Assembly (NCBI GenBank): GCA_019353055.1
Contig: JABAHL010000004.1
Location: forward strand, 62,001 to 126,000
Source of the DNA: Faucicola osloensis_C
Lineage (GTDB): Bacteria > Pseudomonadota > Gammaproteobacteria > Pseudomonadales > Moraxellaceae
Direction: 5' to 3'
DNA length: 64,000 nucleotides
Within the stretch, counting starts at the first letter, position 1; each line of letters starts with the position of its first letter. The notes below the pieces were generated by a model. The model saw only the letters and a list, made by a program, of their open reading frames with translations. It did not search any database and was not told where the DNA came from. Position numbers and translations under genes: made by a program. Shown piece after piece: positions 25,662 to 35,338 of the stretch.

Positions 25662-28600
25662 ATGAAACGCATCCTCATCAATGCTACCCACGCCGAAGAA
25701 ATCCGTGTTGCCCTGTGCAATGGCAATCATTTGTATGATTTCGATTTAGAAAACCGTACCCGCGAACAAAAAAAAGCCAATATTTATAAAGGTCATGTGA
25801 CCCGTGTCGAGCCATCGCTTGAAGCGGTATTTGTGGAATACGGTTCACAACGTCAAGGTTTTTTACCGATTCGTGAAATCGCCCCAGAGTATCTAGCAGG
25901 TGACCCTCGATCTACCAATAACATCAAACAACTAATTAAAGAAGGCGATGAGCTCATCGTTCAGGTGGAAAAAGAAGAGCGCGGTAATAAAGGCGCGGCT
26001 TTATCTACTCTGATTTCATTGGCGGGTCGTTATTTGGTATTGATGCCCAACAATGCACGTGGCGGCGGTATCTCTCGCCAAATCTCTGGCAAGCTGCGCG
26101 ATGAGATGAAGCAAGCGTTAAGTGAGCTAAGACTACCCAAAGGCATGAGCGTTATCATCCGTACCGCAGGGATTGGTAAAACCACGGATGAATTACAACA
26201 AGACCTTGACCATTTATTAAACATCTGGAAAGGCATCCAACAACAAAGCCAAAAATTCCCCTCACCTCGCCTGTTGCACCAAGAAGCGGGCGTAGTCACC
26301 CGTGCCGTACGCGACTACCTGCGTGATGATATCGCGGAAATTTGGGTTGACAATGAATACGCCTATAATGAAGCGGCGAATTTTATTGAAGCGGTGATGC
26401 CGCAGCAAGCGAATAAACTGCGCAAATACACGGACTATGAGCCGATGTTTGCCCGTTTTGGAATTGAAAAACAAATCGAAACCGCCTACCAACGTGAAGT
26501 ACGTTTGCCAAGCGGCGGTTCGATTGTGATTGACCAAACTGAAGCCCTGGTATCAATCGATATCAACTCATCAAAAGCCACCAAAGGCGCGGATGTCTCA
26601 GAAACCGCGTTTAATACCAATTTGGAAGCAGCAGATGAAATCGCCCGCCAGTTACGCCTGCGTGATATGGGTGGTTTGATTGTTATTGACTTTATTGACA
26701 TGGCAACCGATGACCACCAAAAACAAGTGGAAAATCGTCTCAAAGAAGCCACCAAAAACGATCGTGCGCGTATCCAATTCGCCGAAATTTCACGTTTTGG
26801 ACTACTGGAAATGAGTCGTCAACGCTTGCGTCCGTCACTTGAAGAAGCGACAGGTTACCTCTGCCCGCGTTGTCACGGTACCGGTATGATTCGTGACTTA
26901 CGTTCACTTGCCTTATCAATCATGCGTCAAATCGAACAACGGGCGCTACAAGAGCGCCATGGCGAAATACAAGCCGAAGTGCCAACTGACATCGCGGCAT
27001 TTTTACTCAACGAAAAACGTGAAACGCTGGTATGTCTTGAGCAAGAAAGTGGCACGCGCATTACTATCTTGCCCCATGCCCATCTTGAATCCCCCGAGTT
27101 TAATATCACTTATAACAGTGATGGGTTTGCGCCATCGAGCTATGAGCGTGTCGCCGAAAGCCAACAACAAGAATATAAAGACCGTGGCTACGATACTAGC
27201 AACTGGCACACCGATGACAATGAAGTCAGCCGTGTAGCACCGACAGGTAATCATAATGCCTGGAGCAGTGCTAGCAACGCCGTCAACACCACGCCTAACC
27301 CTGCAACGCCATCCAACAAACCTCAGCAAACTGCCAACAATACGACTGCCGCCAAAACTGCCGCGCCCCAGCCCGTGCAGCCGGCCGCCACTGTCCCTGC
27401 AACTTCAGCAGTTGCTTGGCTATCGAACTTGTTTGCCCCTACCCAGCAAGCCCAAGTCACCCCACACTTTAGCGGTCAAGATGCCGCTTCGGCGATTGAA
27501 AGTCTCGTCAATACCGGCGCGCAAAGTTTGGGTGTGCAAGGTCAAATCAATCATGCCGCATTGACGGCAAGCATCCCTGCGGTGAGCACAAACACCAGTG
27601 AAACTAGCGCCAATCCTTATCAAGAAGCGTCTCAACAACCTTCAGCCACGGCTGAATCAGGCGATAAAGATGCCGAGCGCCGTAAACGTGGTAACCGCAA
27701 GCCAAAGGCTAAAAAACCAAACCGTTATCAATCTGAAACGAGTGAGGCGGAAGTTTCATCACAGGACACTGACAGCAATAAAGACAAATCAAACGATGCG
27801 TCTAAAACTGCCAAAACGAGTGAGTTGCCAAAACGCGAGCCGAATAGTCGCCGTGACAGCCGCGGGGTTAAAGAACGTCGTGCTACATTGGCAAACGATG
27901 ATAGTAACGCGGCAGTCATTGATGTGACAGCGACTGATAACGCTGTTGCCCCTGTCGATGGTAGAAAAAACAACCAATCCAGAGCAGAAAAACCGAAAGG
28001 CACTAAACAACGTGACCCCAACAGTGTGCAAGTTCAAGTATTTAAAACTGAACAACAGCAGCCTATGGCTGCGGTTGAAACAACGCACCTCTCGCTAGAT
28101 GCCAGCAAAGGGGAAATTGCAAAACCTGAGGTGCAGCCAATAGCCTCGGCTACGATGCCCGAACCCACAACACCAGAACAGACAATTCAGACGCCAGTTA
28201 ACCCTAGCAGCGTTATAGTGTCTAATGACGAGGTAGCAGAGCTTACTAAAGCATCTACACCATCTGCGCCATCAGCTGAACCTGCTACTGCAAAGCTGGC
28301 AGTGACACCAAGCCAAGGTCGTGCCAAAAATGATCCACGCGAAGTATACAAGGCTTATCAAGCGCAATTTAGCCCAGTTGCCTCTGTAGTGAGCACTTCG
28401 GTGACAAAAATTTCGGGTACGGTGAGTCAGTTTATTAACCAGTACTTAGATAATGCTGCTGAAAAAATGGCAACTGACAGTGTGGTTAGCTGCTTTATCC
28501 AAGCCATCGATGCCTTTAATCATCAAGCTGCTACCACCACTACCCCATCAAAAGATAATGTCGTAGTGGCTGAACAACAGCGTTTTGGGCAGTATTTTAG

Positions 28601-29465
28601 AAATTATGGCTATGCCAGTCTATCCGCGCAAAACTTGGATGATTATCATACGGCCATTTTGCCCGCCAGCCAGTTCCAACGCCAAGCAGGCAAAACTGAC
28701 GCTGCGCTGCCAACAGTGACTAAACGCGCCATCAATGATCCACGCGGCGCCATAATTGATACCGCTGTCGCTCAAGCGCCGACTGACTCAAACCCGTCAG
28801 TTGCTGAGCCTACTCCCAATCAAACTGACAGTGTCACCGGTCAAGTAGAAGCAGCCTCAACTCAATCAGCCTCACCTAGCCACAATCACCTGTCATATCA
28901 AGCAGGTAGCGTAGGCGCATGGATTGTGGCGCGCCTAGGCGAGCAAGGTCATGCGTTGATTGAGCAAGGTAAATTGGTCGAAGCTTACTTGCAAGCGCAC
29001 AATGCGCCAGTCGCTAAGCAACCAGCCGAGCCAGTCTCTGCGACAACAATAGCGGATGATGCTATAGCGAATCAGGACGTTAACTCAGTGCCAATAGCGG
29101 ATGAACCAGCAATAGCCTTTAATACTGACAGCGAAGGTGTTGAAGCAGCCGACGTAGAAGATAGCGCAGAAGCAGCGGCGCAAAAACGTAAAACCACACC
29201 GGTAAGTTATAAGAATATGATTGAAAGTGTGGCAGAGCAAATGAAACCGGCAACTGTTGGTATGCTGACCTTGGCAACCCCAAAAGCACCGAAAACCCGT
29301 ACGCGTAAAGCTAAGGCGAGCGAAAAACCAGCAGCCAAGCCCAAAGCCCGCACCAGTAAAAAGGTGGAAAATGCCGTTGTTGTCACTAAAAAATCGACGA
29401 CCACCGCACAAACTGACGTAGCGCCCTCTCACGATGAGTCGGTAACGCCGCAGCCCAATCAGTAA
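25662..29465 (+). CDS. rne: Ribonuclease E
   Basis: Main endoribonuclease for mRNA decay and for tRNA and rRNA processing. The start MKRILINATHAEE follows AGGAG; an ATG-type frame extends 18 codons upstream but lacks homology. The catalytic half has the S1 domain (about 35-125), the DNase I-like domain with Asp300 (VSIDINSS) and Asp343/346 (VIDFIDM), and the zinc-link CPRC at 401-404. The C-terminal 770 residues are low complexity (Ala, Thr, Gln, Pro, Ser) with two basic patches near 670-686 and 724-740 that resemble arginine-rich RNA-binding segments. At 1267 residues it is longer than E. coli RNase E (1061). The tail should scaffold a degradosome, but no partner-binding motif is recognisable. 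Confidence 0.97.
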   Translation: MKRILINATHAEEIRVALCNGNHLYDFDLENRTREQKKANIYKGHVTRVEPSLEAVFVEYGSQRQGFLPIREIAPEYLAGDPRSTNNIKQLIKEGDELIVQVEKEERGNKGAALSTLISLAGRYLVLMPNNARGGGISRQISGKLRDEMKQALSELRLPKGMSVIIRTAGIGKTTDELQQDLDHLLNIWKGIQQQSQKFPSPRLLHQEAGVVTRAVRDYLRDDIAEIWVDNEYAYNEAANFIEAVMPQQANKLRKYTDYEPMFARFGIEKQIETAYQREVRLPSGGSIVIDQTEALVSIDINSSKATKGADVSETAFNTNLEAADEIARQLRLRDMGGLIVIDFIDMATDDHQKQVENRLKEATKNDRARIQFAEISRFGLLEMSRQRLRPSLEEATGYLCPRCHGTGMIRDLRSLALSIMRQIEQRALQERHGEIQAEVPTDIAAFLLNEKRETLVCLEQESGTRITILPHAHLESPEFNITYNSDGFAPSSYERVAESQQQEYKDRGYDTSNWHTDDNEVSRVAPTGNHNAWSSASNAVNTTPNPATPSNKPQQTANNTTAAKTAAPQPVQPAATVPATSAVAWLSNLFAPTQQAQVTPHFSGQDAASAIESLVNTGAQSLGVQGQINHAALTASIPAVSTNTSETSANPYQEASQQPSATAESGDKDAERRKRGNRKPKAKKPNRYQSETSEAEVSSQDTDSNKDKSNDASKTAKTSELPKREPNSRRDSRGVKERRATLANDDSNAAVIDVTATDNAVAPVDGRKNNQSRAEKPKGTKQRDPNSVQVQVFKTEQQQPMAAVETTHLSLDASKGEIAKPEVQPIASATMPEPTTPEQTIQTPVNPSSVIVSNDEVAELTKASTPSAPSAEPATAKLAVTPSQGRAKNDPREVYKAYQAQFSPVASVVSTSVTKISGTVSQFINQYLDNAAEKMATDSVVSCFIQAIDAFNHQAATTTTPSKDNVVVAEQQRFGQYFRNYGYASLSAQNLDDYHTAILPASQFQRQAGKTDAALPTVTKRAINDPRGAIIDTAVAQAPTDSNPSVAEPTPNQTDSVTGQVEAASTQSASPSHNHLSYQAGSVGAWIVARLGEQGHALIEQGKLVEAYLQAHNAPVAKQPAEPVSATTIADDAIANQDVNSVPIADEPAIAFNTDSEGVEAADVEDSAEAAAQKRKTTPVSYKNMIESVAEQMKPATVGMLTLATPKAPKTRTRKAKASEKPAAKPKARTSKKVENAVVVTKKSTTTAQTDVAPSHDESVTPQPNQ

Positions 29466-29496
29466 ATCAATCGTATTTGCGTGCCTGTATAACAAT

Positions 29497-29527
29497 AAAA
29501 AAGCAGTTCAACATGAACTGCTTTTTT
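29497..29527. terminator. Terminator downstream of rne
   Basis: AAAAAGCAGTTCA, a 3-nt loop and TGAACTGCTTTTTT. Perfect stem with T-runs in both directions between convergent rne and the DUF808 gene. Confidence 0.9.
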
Positions 29528-29571
29528 ATGTTAGCTACAAATTTTGGATACAATGAATGGGCGGGGCTTGT

Positions 29572-30489
29572 TTAATGGGCAGGTTTATTACGAATTTTTG
29601 AGATGACTGTCATGATTGCAACTACCACCAAACCTGCTACCAAACCAACCAGTGCATTTAATAAGTTAGTGGTTAAGCCTGAAAACGCCCCTGACAAGTC
29701 ACCTAAATGTTCAATCCCATCATATAACGCACCAACGCCGTGTGCCAAAATACCACCACCGACCAAGAACATTGCCAAAGTACCGGCGATTGATAGCACT
29801 TTCATCAAAATAGGCGCAAAGGCTAATAAGGCTTTACCTATACTTTGTGCCGCTGATGACGACTTTTGTTGCAAGTGCAGCCCCAAATCATCTATCTTAA
29901 CAATCATAGCAACAAAGCCATACACACCCACTGTCATGAGGAGTGAAATTGCTACCAGTGTTGCCGCTTTATCCAGTAAAGGCACCGTTGCCGCAATGGT
30001 GCCAAGTGAAATCACAATGATTTCAGCCGATAAAATAAAATCTGTCCGAACTGCCCCTTTAATCTTTTCTTTTTCATGTGCCACCAAATCCACACTTTCA
30101 TCGGCATTGGCTGCTACCCGCTCGGCTTGCTCGGGATCATTACTCGCAGGGTGTGGCCAAAATTTGTGCACCACTTTCTCTGCCCCTTCATAACACAGAT
30201 ATAAACCACCAATCATCAATAATCCTGTTACCAAGGCTTGCGAAATTGCACTGATAATCAAAGCCAGCGGCACCAAGATCACTTTATTGACTAAAGAGCC
30301 TTTGGCGACACTCCACACCACAGGCAACTCGCGATCGGCTCGTACCCCTGATACTTGATTGGCATTGAGTGCCAAATCATCGCCCAACACGCCCGCCGTT
30401 TTTTTAGCAGCGACTTTTGTCATCACCGATACATCATCTAGGATGACACTAATATCGTCGAGTAAGGTTAATAAACTAGCAATTGCCAT
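29572..30489 (-). CDS. DUF808 family inner-membrane protein (YedI-like)
   Basis: 305 residues starting MAIASLLTLLDDISVILDDV, then VAAKKTAGVLGDDLALNA and VRADRELPVVWSVAKGS, which are the hallmark blocks of DUF808. Six or so hydrophobic segments and a Gly-rich FLVGGGILAHGV near the C-terminus. Function unknown in the family. Convergent with rne; its upstream gap is shared with the divergent dsbC. Confidence 0.9.
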   Translation of the reverse strand: MAIASLLTLLDDISVILDDVSVMTKVAAKKTAGVLGDDLALNANQVSGVRADRELPVVWSVAKGSLVNKVILVPLALIISAISQALVTGLLMIGGLYLCYEGAEKVVHKFWPHPASNDPEQAERVAANADESVDLVAHEKEKIKGAVRTDFILSAEIIVISLGTIAATVPLLDKAATLVAISLLMTVGVYGFVAMIVKIDDLGLHLQQKSSSAAQSIGKALLAFAPILMKVLSIAGTLAMFLVGGGILAHGVGALYDGIEHLGDLSGAFSGLTTNLLNALVGLVAGLVVVAIMTVISKIRNKPAH

Positions 30490-30860
30490 GATAAATTCCT
30501 AAAAAATAGTAAAAGATGAAAAAATAATAATAGTTATTAAACTAGCTGAAGATTTGTTAGTTTACAAATTTGTTTTGCAAACACAATGTTTAAATTGTAT
30601 CGCAACTTATCAAAAGTTATTTGCTTAAACGTTGAATTTTTTCAATCAACCCAGTTAAACAAACTTTGTTAAACAACCTTTCAATCAATTGATAGAATGT
30701 GGCTTTAAGCTGATTGTTTTGAGTCCATTGAAGCTGAAACAAGCGAGAATGTGAAGCCTAATCTAGTAGACTGTTAACAATAAGTTGACAGAGGTAGCGC
30801 TCATATACCATAACAATATGGTAAAATAAAAACCTATATCAACCTTCTGTGGGTTTTCTC
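30490..30860. other. 371-nt gene-free region between DUF808 gene and dsbC
   Basis: AT-rich divergent promoter region. The only clear elements are a TTGACA box (30785-30790) and a 7-bp palindrome TACCATA/TATGGTA with a 4-nt centre (30806-30823), both close to dsbC. Nothing else is recognisable. Confidence 0.6.
30785..30823 (+). promoter_or_regulatory. Putative dsbC promoter overlapped by an operator-like palindrome
   Basis: TTGACA is followed 17 nt later by CCATAA, a weak -10 that sits inside the palindrome TACCATA-ACAA-TATGGTA. A dyad over the -10 is a typical repressor position. No regulator is identifiable. Confidence 0.4.
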
Positions 30861-31703
30861 ATGCTCATTCGTTTTGCAACTTATCCTGCTAAAACTTCAT
30901 TAACTGCCCGTTTAATTTCCTGTGTCATCGCCGTTGCTGGCATTGTTGGTTTGGCAGGCTGTGATAATGCCCAATCGCGCACACCCGCCAATGCTGAAAC
31001 TCAGAAACATGAAGCAACTAGCAGCTCAGCCCCCGCGGCAAAAAATGAATCACAACTCCAGCAACTGCTGGCGGCAAATTTAGCCAAATCAGGTATCACC
31101 GCCAAAATCACCTCGGTGACAGCGACCAGTATGCCAAATATCTATTGGGTCAAGGCCGAAGGTTTACCGGCGTTTTTTACCGATGCGACAGGTCAATATG
31201 TGATACAAGGCGATATCATCAAAGTCGGTGGTGCCAAACCTGAGCATATCTCAGCCAACTTGCAAGCACAAGATACGAAAGCCAGCCTTGCCACCATTGA
31301 TAAAAAAGACATGATTATCTTCCCCGCTAAGGGGCAGACGAAAGCGGCAATCTATGTGTTTACTGATGCAGATTGTGGTTATTGCCGTAAACTCCACAGT
31401 GAAATTGATGAGATAAATGCATTGGGTATCGAAGTGCGTTATCTACCTTGGCCACGTAATGAACAGACCATGCCAATCATGGAAAAAATCTGGTGTAGCA
31501 GTGACCGCAAAAAAGCCTTAACCGATGCCAAATTGGGCATGCCTATTAATGCACCGACTTGCAGTAACCCCGTACGTAAAATTTATGAATTAGGCGCAAA
31601 TTTGGGTATCAATGGCACCCCAGCCGTGTTTGACACAGAAGGTCATCAACTTGGCGGTTATCTGCCACCGGCTGAATTGGCACAGAGGCTCAACCTCAAA
31701 TAA
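30861..31703 (+). CDS. dsbC: Thiol:disulfide interchange protein DsbC, predicted lipoprotein
   Basis: Disulfide isomerase of the periplasm. The C-terminal thioredoxin fold has the CGYC redox site in TDADCGYCRKLH and the cis-Pro in INGTPAVFD. The N-terminal dimerisation domain (about 60-130) reads LLAANLAKSGI...YWVKAEGLPAFFTDATG. The start is taken at the ATG giving MLIRFATYPAK; a GTG four codons upstream is possible. The signal region ends VGLAGC, a lipobox, so the mature protein should be lipid-anchored, unlike the soluble E. coli DsbC. It precedes hom, as in Acinetobacter relatives, but a terminator separates them. Confidence 0.93.
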   Translation: MLIRFATYPAKTSLTARLISCVIAVAGIVGLAGCDNAQSRTPANAETQKHEATSSSAPAAKNESQLQQLLAANLAKSGITAKITSVTATSMPNIYWVKAEGLPAFFTDATGQYVIQGDIIKVGGAKPEHISANLQAQDTKASLATIDKKDMIIFPAKGQTKAAIYVFTDADCGYCRKLHSEIDEINALGIEVRYLPWPRNEQTMPIMEKIWCSSDRKKALTDAKLGMPINAPTCSNPVRKIYELGANLGINGTPAVFDTEGHQLGGYLPPAELAQRLNLK

Positions 31704-31721
31704 GTTAACCCCAGATGGGAT

Positions 31722-31755
31722 AAAAACCAGCTAGTCATCATTAGCTGGTTTTTTT
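31722..31755 (+). terminator. Terminator after dsbC
   Basis: CCAGCTA, 8 nt, TAGCTGG, then TTTTTTT. A-run on the left makes it partly bidirectional. Confidence 0.85.
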
Positions 31756-31789
31756 ATTTTAATTTTTTTGGGCAATTGGATTTTATACC

Positions 31790-31818
31790 TTACCAATCAC
31801 AAGTTAGCATGGTATATT
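31790..31818 (+). promoter_or_regulatory. Putative hom promoter
   Basis: TTACCA, 17 nt, TATATT, with a TG dinucleotide one base ahead of the -10 (extended -10). It lies between the dsbC terminator and hom, giving a leader of about 50 nt. Confidence 0.55.
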
Positions 31819-31876
31819 TAGCTAGCCAACTTTTGAACTTTTATTTTTATATTTTTGACATTTGAGAATTTTTTTT

Positions 31877-33214
31877 ATGAATAATCGACCTATTCAATTA
31901 GCGATTTTAGGGCTTGGTACTGTGGGTACTGGGGTGGTTGAACTACTACAAAACAACCTTGATGAAATGACACGTCGCACAGGGCGTGAGATTAAAATCA
32001 CCCACGTAGGGACGCGTCGCAATCGTACCGATATTCCAACAGACATCAAACAATCTGCCGATTTGCTTGCTATCATTCAGCAAGATGATGTGGATATTGT
32101 GGTGGAATTGATGGGCGGTACCACCACGGCTAAAGAGGTGATTTTAGCGGCAATCGAGCATGGCAAACATATTGTGACTGCCAACAAAGCATTATTGGCA
32201 GAACATGGCAATGAGATTTTTGCCAAGGCAGATGCCAACGGCGTCAAAGTGGCGTATGAAGCCGCGGTTGCCGGCGGTATTCCGATTATCAAAATCTTGC
32301 GTGAAGGCTTAGCTGCCAACAAAATCGATTGGCTTGCAGGTATCATCAATGGTACAGGCAACTTTATCATGACTGAAATGCGCGATAAAAAGCGCGACTT
32401 TGCAGATGTCCTCGCTGAAGCCCAAGCGCTGGGTTATGCCGAAGCCGATCCGACATTTGATGTCGAAGGGATTGATGCTGCGCATAAATTAACGCTACTT
32501 GCGTCAATTGCGTTTGGTATCCCGCTACAATTTGACAAAGTTTACTGTGAAGGCATTACCAAAATCACCCAGCAAGATGTACGTTATGCCAACGAGCTTG
32601 GCTACCGTATCAAGCATTTAGGGTTTGCCAAACGTCGTATTTTAGACAGTGGTGAAGAAGGTATTGAATTACGTGTACACCCGACTTTGATTCCAAAACA
32701 GGTGTTACTTGCCAATGTGAATGGGGTAAAAAATGCCATCATGGTTGACGCAGAGCCTGTCGGACAAACCTTGTATTACGGTTCGGGTGCAGGGGCAGGC
32801 GCGACCGCCTCAGCTGTGATGGCAGATGTGGTGGACATGGTACGCGCCCTTGCAGAGACCAATGATTCAACCGCCAATTTGGTGCCGCATTTGGCGTTCC
32901 AGCCTGAGACACTAAATAATACACGCATTTTGTCAAGTGATGAAATGATCACAGGCTACTATCTGCGCTTACAGGTCAAAGATGATTTGGGTGTGCTAGC
33001 AGAAGTCACCCGCATTTTAAGTGAGTCTAAAATTAGTATTGATGCAATTTTGCAACAGCCAGCGCATGATGATACCAGCACTGATTTGCCTGTCATTATT
33101 ATGGTTGACCCCGTTGTTGAGCGCAATATGAATGAAGCGATTGCTAAAATCGAAGCGTTAGATACCGTGACCGATAAGGTGATACGCATTCGGTTGGATG
33201 AGTTAATGCAGTAA
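31877..33214 (+). CDS. hom: Homoserine dehydrogenase
   Basis: NAD(P)H-dependent reduction of aspartate semialdehyde to homoserine on the way to Thr and Met. The 445-residue monofunctional form has the Rossmann motif LGLGTVGTGVV (about 10-20), VTANKALLAEHG, EAAVAGGIPIIK and the INGTGNFI catalytic region. A C-terminal ACT domain (about 365-435, with DDLGVLAEVTRILSES) implies feedback control by threonine. Start is the ATG giving MNNRPIQLAILG. thrC, often next to hom, is absent here; a thiolase gene follows. Confidence 0.96.
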   Translation: MNNRPIQLAILGLGTVGTGVVELLQNNLDEMTRRTGREIKITHVGTRRNRTDIPTDIKQSADLLAIIQQDDVDIVVELMGGTTTAKEVILAAIEHGKHIVTANKALLAEHGNEIFAKADANGVKVAYEAAVAGGIPIIKILREGLAANKIDWLAGIINGTGNFIMTEMRDKKRDFADVLAEAQALGYAEADPTFDVEGIDAAHKLTLLASIAFGIPLQFDKVYCEGITKITQQDVRYANELGYRIKHLGFAKRRILDSGEEGIELRVHPTLIPKQVLLANVNGVKNAIMVDAEPVGQTLYYGSGAGAGATASAVMADVVDMVRALAETNDSTANLVPHLAFQPETLNNTRILSSDEMITGYYLRLQVKDDLGVLAEVTRILSESKISIDAILQQPAHDDTSTDLPVIIMVDPVVERNMNEAIAKIEALDTVTDKVIRIRLDELMQ

Positions 33215-33279
33215 AATTTGGGTAGACTTAATTGGTATATTTTACAGTGTTTTCAGTGGTTTAATTTACATTTTAACTA

Positions 33280-33288
33280 TGATAATAT
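33280..33288 (+). promoter_or_regulatory. Extended -10 element upstream of the thiolase gene
   Basis: TGATAATAT, an extended -10, lies about 145 nt before the thiolase start without a good -35. Consensus-based only. Confidence 0.3.
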
Positions 33289-33432
33289 GAAATGTATCGC
33301 ATTAGCTAAACTTAAAACATCTATTGTGATTGGCATGGTTGGCGTTTATAACCCTGCCTGTTTATAGACCGTAATGATTTAGGTCGTAGTTTGCTTGTGA
33401 CAACAACAACCATAACTCGAAGGAAATTTAAT

Positions 33433-34611
33433 ATGGAAAATTCAGTCGTAATCGTAGATGGCGTTCGCACCCCAATGGGTGGATTCCAAGGTGATTTGAA
33501 CGAAGTATCAATGCCAGAGCTTGGTGCAACCGTCATTAAAGAAGCCGTCAACCGTGCCGGCGTAAAACCAGAAGAGATTGACGAAGTTATCATGGGTTGT
33601 ATCTTAACCGCGGGTGCAGGTCAAAGCCCAGCGCGTCAAGCGATGCGTAAAGCAGGTATCCCAGATGCCACAGGCGCAATCAATGTCAACAAACTTTGCG
33701 GTTCTGGTATGAAAGCCATTATGCTTGGTGCCAACTCAATTCGTACCGGCGAATTTGATATCGTGGTAGCAGGTGGTATGGAATCAATGACCAACGCCCC
33801 TTATGTGCTACCAAAAGCACGTGGTGGTTATCGCATGGGTGATGGCGAAATCAAAGATACCATGTTCTTAGATGGTCTTAAAGATGCTGATACCGGCAAG
33901 TTAATGGGTGTATTTGCTCAAGAAATGGCAGATAAACGGGGTGTCACACGTGAAGCGATGGATGCATTTGCTATCGAATCGCTAAAACGCGCCAACACCG
34001 CCATCAATGAAGGTCACTTCAAAAACGAAATCGTTCCAGTCACCGTGAAAACTCGTAAAGGCGATCTGGTCATTGACACGGACGAACAACCCGGTAAAGC
34101 CAATGTAGACAAAATCCCAACCTTAAAACCCGCGTTTTCAAAAGATGGTACCGTCACTGCCGCTAACTCAAGCTCAATCTCTGATGGGGCAGCTGCTGTT
34201 GTATTGATGTCAGAAGACAAAGCCAAAGAGAAAGGCTTAAAACCACTTGCACGTATCGTTGCCCAAGCCACCCACTCACAACACCCAAGCGAATTTACTA
34301 TCGCGCCCATTGAGTGTGTGAAAAAAGTTTTAGCAAAAGCTGGCTGGACTAAAGAAGACGTTGATCTTTGGGAAATCAATGAAGCATTCGCTATGGTAAC
34401 TATGCTTGCTATGCAAGAAAATGACCTTGACCATGCTAAGGTTAATATCGAAGGCGGTGCTTGTGCATTAGGTCATCCAGTGGGAGCATCAGGTGCGCGT
34501 ATCGTAGTCACACTCATCAACTCACTCAAACGCACAGGCGGCAAAAAAGGCATTGCTAGCCTATGTATCGGTGGCGGTGAAGCGGTTGCATTAGCGATTG
34601 AATTAATCTAA
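33433..34611 (+). CDS. Acetyl-CoA C-acetyltransferase (thiolase II)
   Basis: 392-residue biosynthetic-type thiolase condensing two acetyl-CoA to acetoacetyl-CoA, or the reverse. The nucleophilic Cys89 lies in NKLCGSGMKA, the His in NEAFAMVTM, and the second Cys in CIGGGEAVAL. The GGACALGHPVGASGARI motif (after NIE) is intact. Starts MENSVVIVDGVRTPMG after GAAGGAA. Stands alone with its own terminator. Distinct from FadA encoded 6 kb away, which is the long-chain beta-oxidation enzyme. Confidence 0.95.
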   Translation: MENSVVIVDGVRTPMGGFQGDLNEVSMPELGATVIKEAVNRAGVKPEEIDEVIMGCILTAGAGQSPARQAMRKAGIPDATGAINVNKLCGSGMKAIMLGANSIRTGEFDIVVAGGMESMTNAPYVLPKARGGYRMGDGEIKDTMFLDGLKDADTGKLMGVFAQEMADKRGVTREAMDAFAIESLKRANTAINEGHFKNEIVPVTVKTRKGDLVIDTDEQPGKANVDKIPTLKPAFSKDGTVTAANSSSISDGAAAVVLMSEDKAKEKGLKPLARIVAQATHSQHPSEFTIAPIECVKKVLAKAGWTKEDVDLWEINEAFAMVTMLAMQENDLDHAKVNIEGGACALGHPVGASGARIVVTLINSLKRTGGKKGIASLCIGGGEAVALAIELI

Positions 34612-34623
34612 TTGTCTCATGCT

Positions 34624-34658
34624 AAAAAAAATCCCTAATCTATATTAGGGATTTTTTT
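34624..34658 (+). terminator. Terminator after the thiolase gene
   Basis: AAAATCCCTAAT and TTAGGGATTTTTTT with a 5-6-nt loop. T-runs on both strands; it also serves as the 3' barrier for the convergent cold-shock-domain gene. Confidence 0.9.
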
Positions 34659-34696
34659 CTCAACAATTGACCTATAACAATCAATCTATCAAGCAA

Positions 34697-35338
34697 TCAT
34701 CTGATTTTCATGTTGATATAACTTATGATTGCCAAAGCTAAGAGATTCCCGATCACTGTCAAGTAAAAAGCCCTACGAAATTCTGGTTTGGTTGATTTAT
34801 GGCGCAATAACCAATGGGCAAATGCCGCCCCTACCCAACCCCCAGCAAAAGCTAATTTATGGAGTGACGCTTCTTGCACGCGCCAATCTCCATTTTGTGC
34901 AGCTTTTTTATCATGCGCATACAGCAGATAGGTCGCCAAGCTTATCGCAAAATACCAACCTATAATCCATAAGGGTAAGTGCTTAACCAGCACGACAGCG
35001 GTTAGTAACACAAAAAACAGCACCCCAATAGCCACCCACATAAGTAATGTTTGATTTTTAAGGTCGTTTTGAGTTTGACGAACTTGGCGGGCATTTTGTT
35101 GGGCAATTTTTTGTCTAACAAACGACTGTTGCTGCACGTTGACAGCGCAGGGTTTGCCATCTCTGCCTTGCCCTATTTCAAAAACTACCGCTTCATTAAG
35201 CGCAGGACGTTGGTTCGCTCGGTATTCGCTGATATGAAAAAAGATGACTGGGTCTTGTAAATTGTTTTCCGTTCGCTCAATAAACCCAAAGCCTTTGTCA
35301 TCTTGCCAGCGGGTTATTTTGCCCTGATATTTTGTCAT
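34697..35338 (-). CDS. Cold-shock domain plus DUF1294 membrane protein
   Basis: 213 residues. The N-terminal cold-shock domain (about 3-68) has the RNP1-like KGFGFIER and RNP2-like VIFFHISEY. The C-terminal half is DUF1294, with three or four membrane segments from about residue 93 and the conserved YAHDKKAAQNGDWRVQE loop followed by LHKLAFAGGWVGA. The fusion is widespread in gamma-proteobacteria. The inference is a membrane-tethered nucleic-acid binder; its function has not been established. Confidence 0.9.
   Translation of the reverse strand: MTKYQGKITRWQDDKGFGFIERTENNLQDPVIFFHISEYRANQRPALNEAVVFEIGQGRDGKPCAVNVQQQSFVRQKIAQQNARQVRQTQNDLKNQTLLMWVAIGVLFFVLLTAVVLVKHLPLWIIGWYFAISLATYLLYAHDKKAAQNGDWRVQEASLHKLAFAGGWVGAAFAHWLLRHKSTKPEFRRAFYLTVIGNLLALAIISYINMKIR

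Noticed and set aside
26893..27329. Several 60-114-codon frames in and opposite rne
   Set aside because: Shadows caused by the biased composition of rne.
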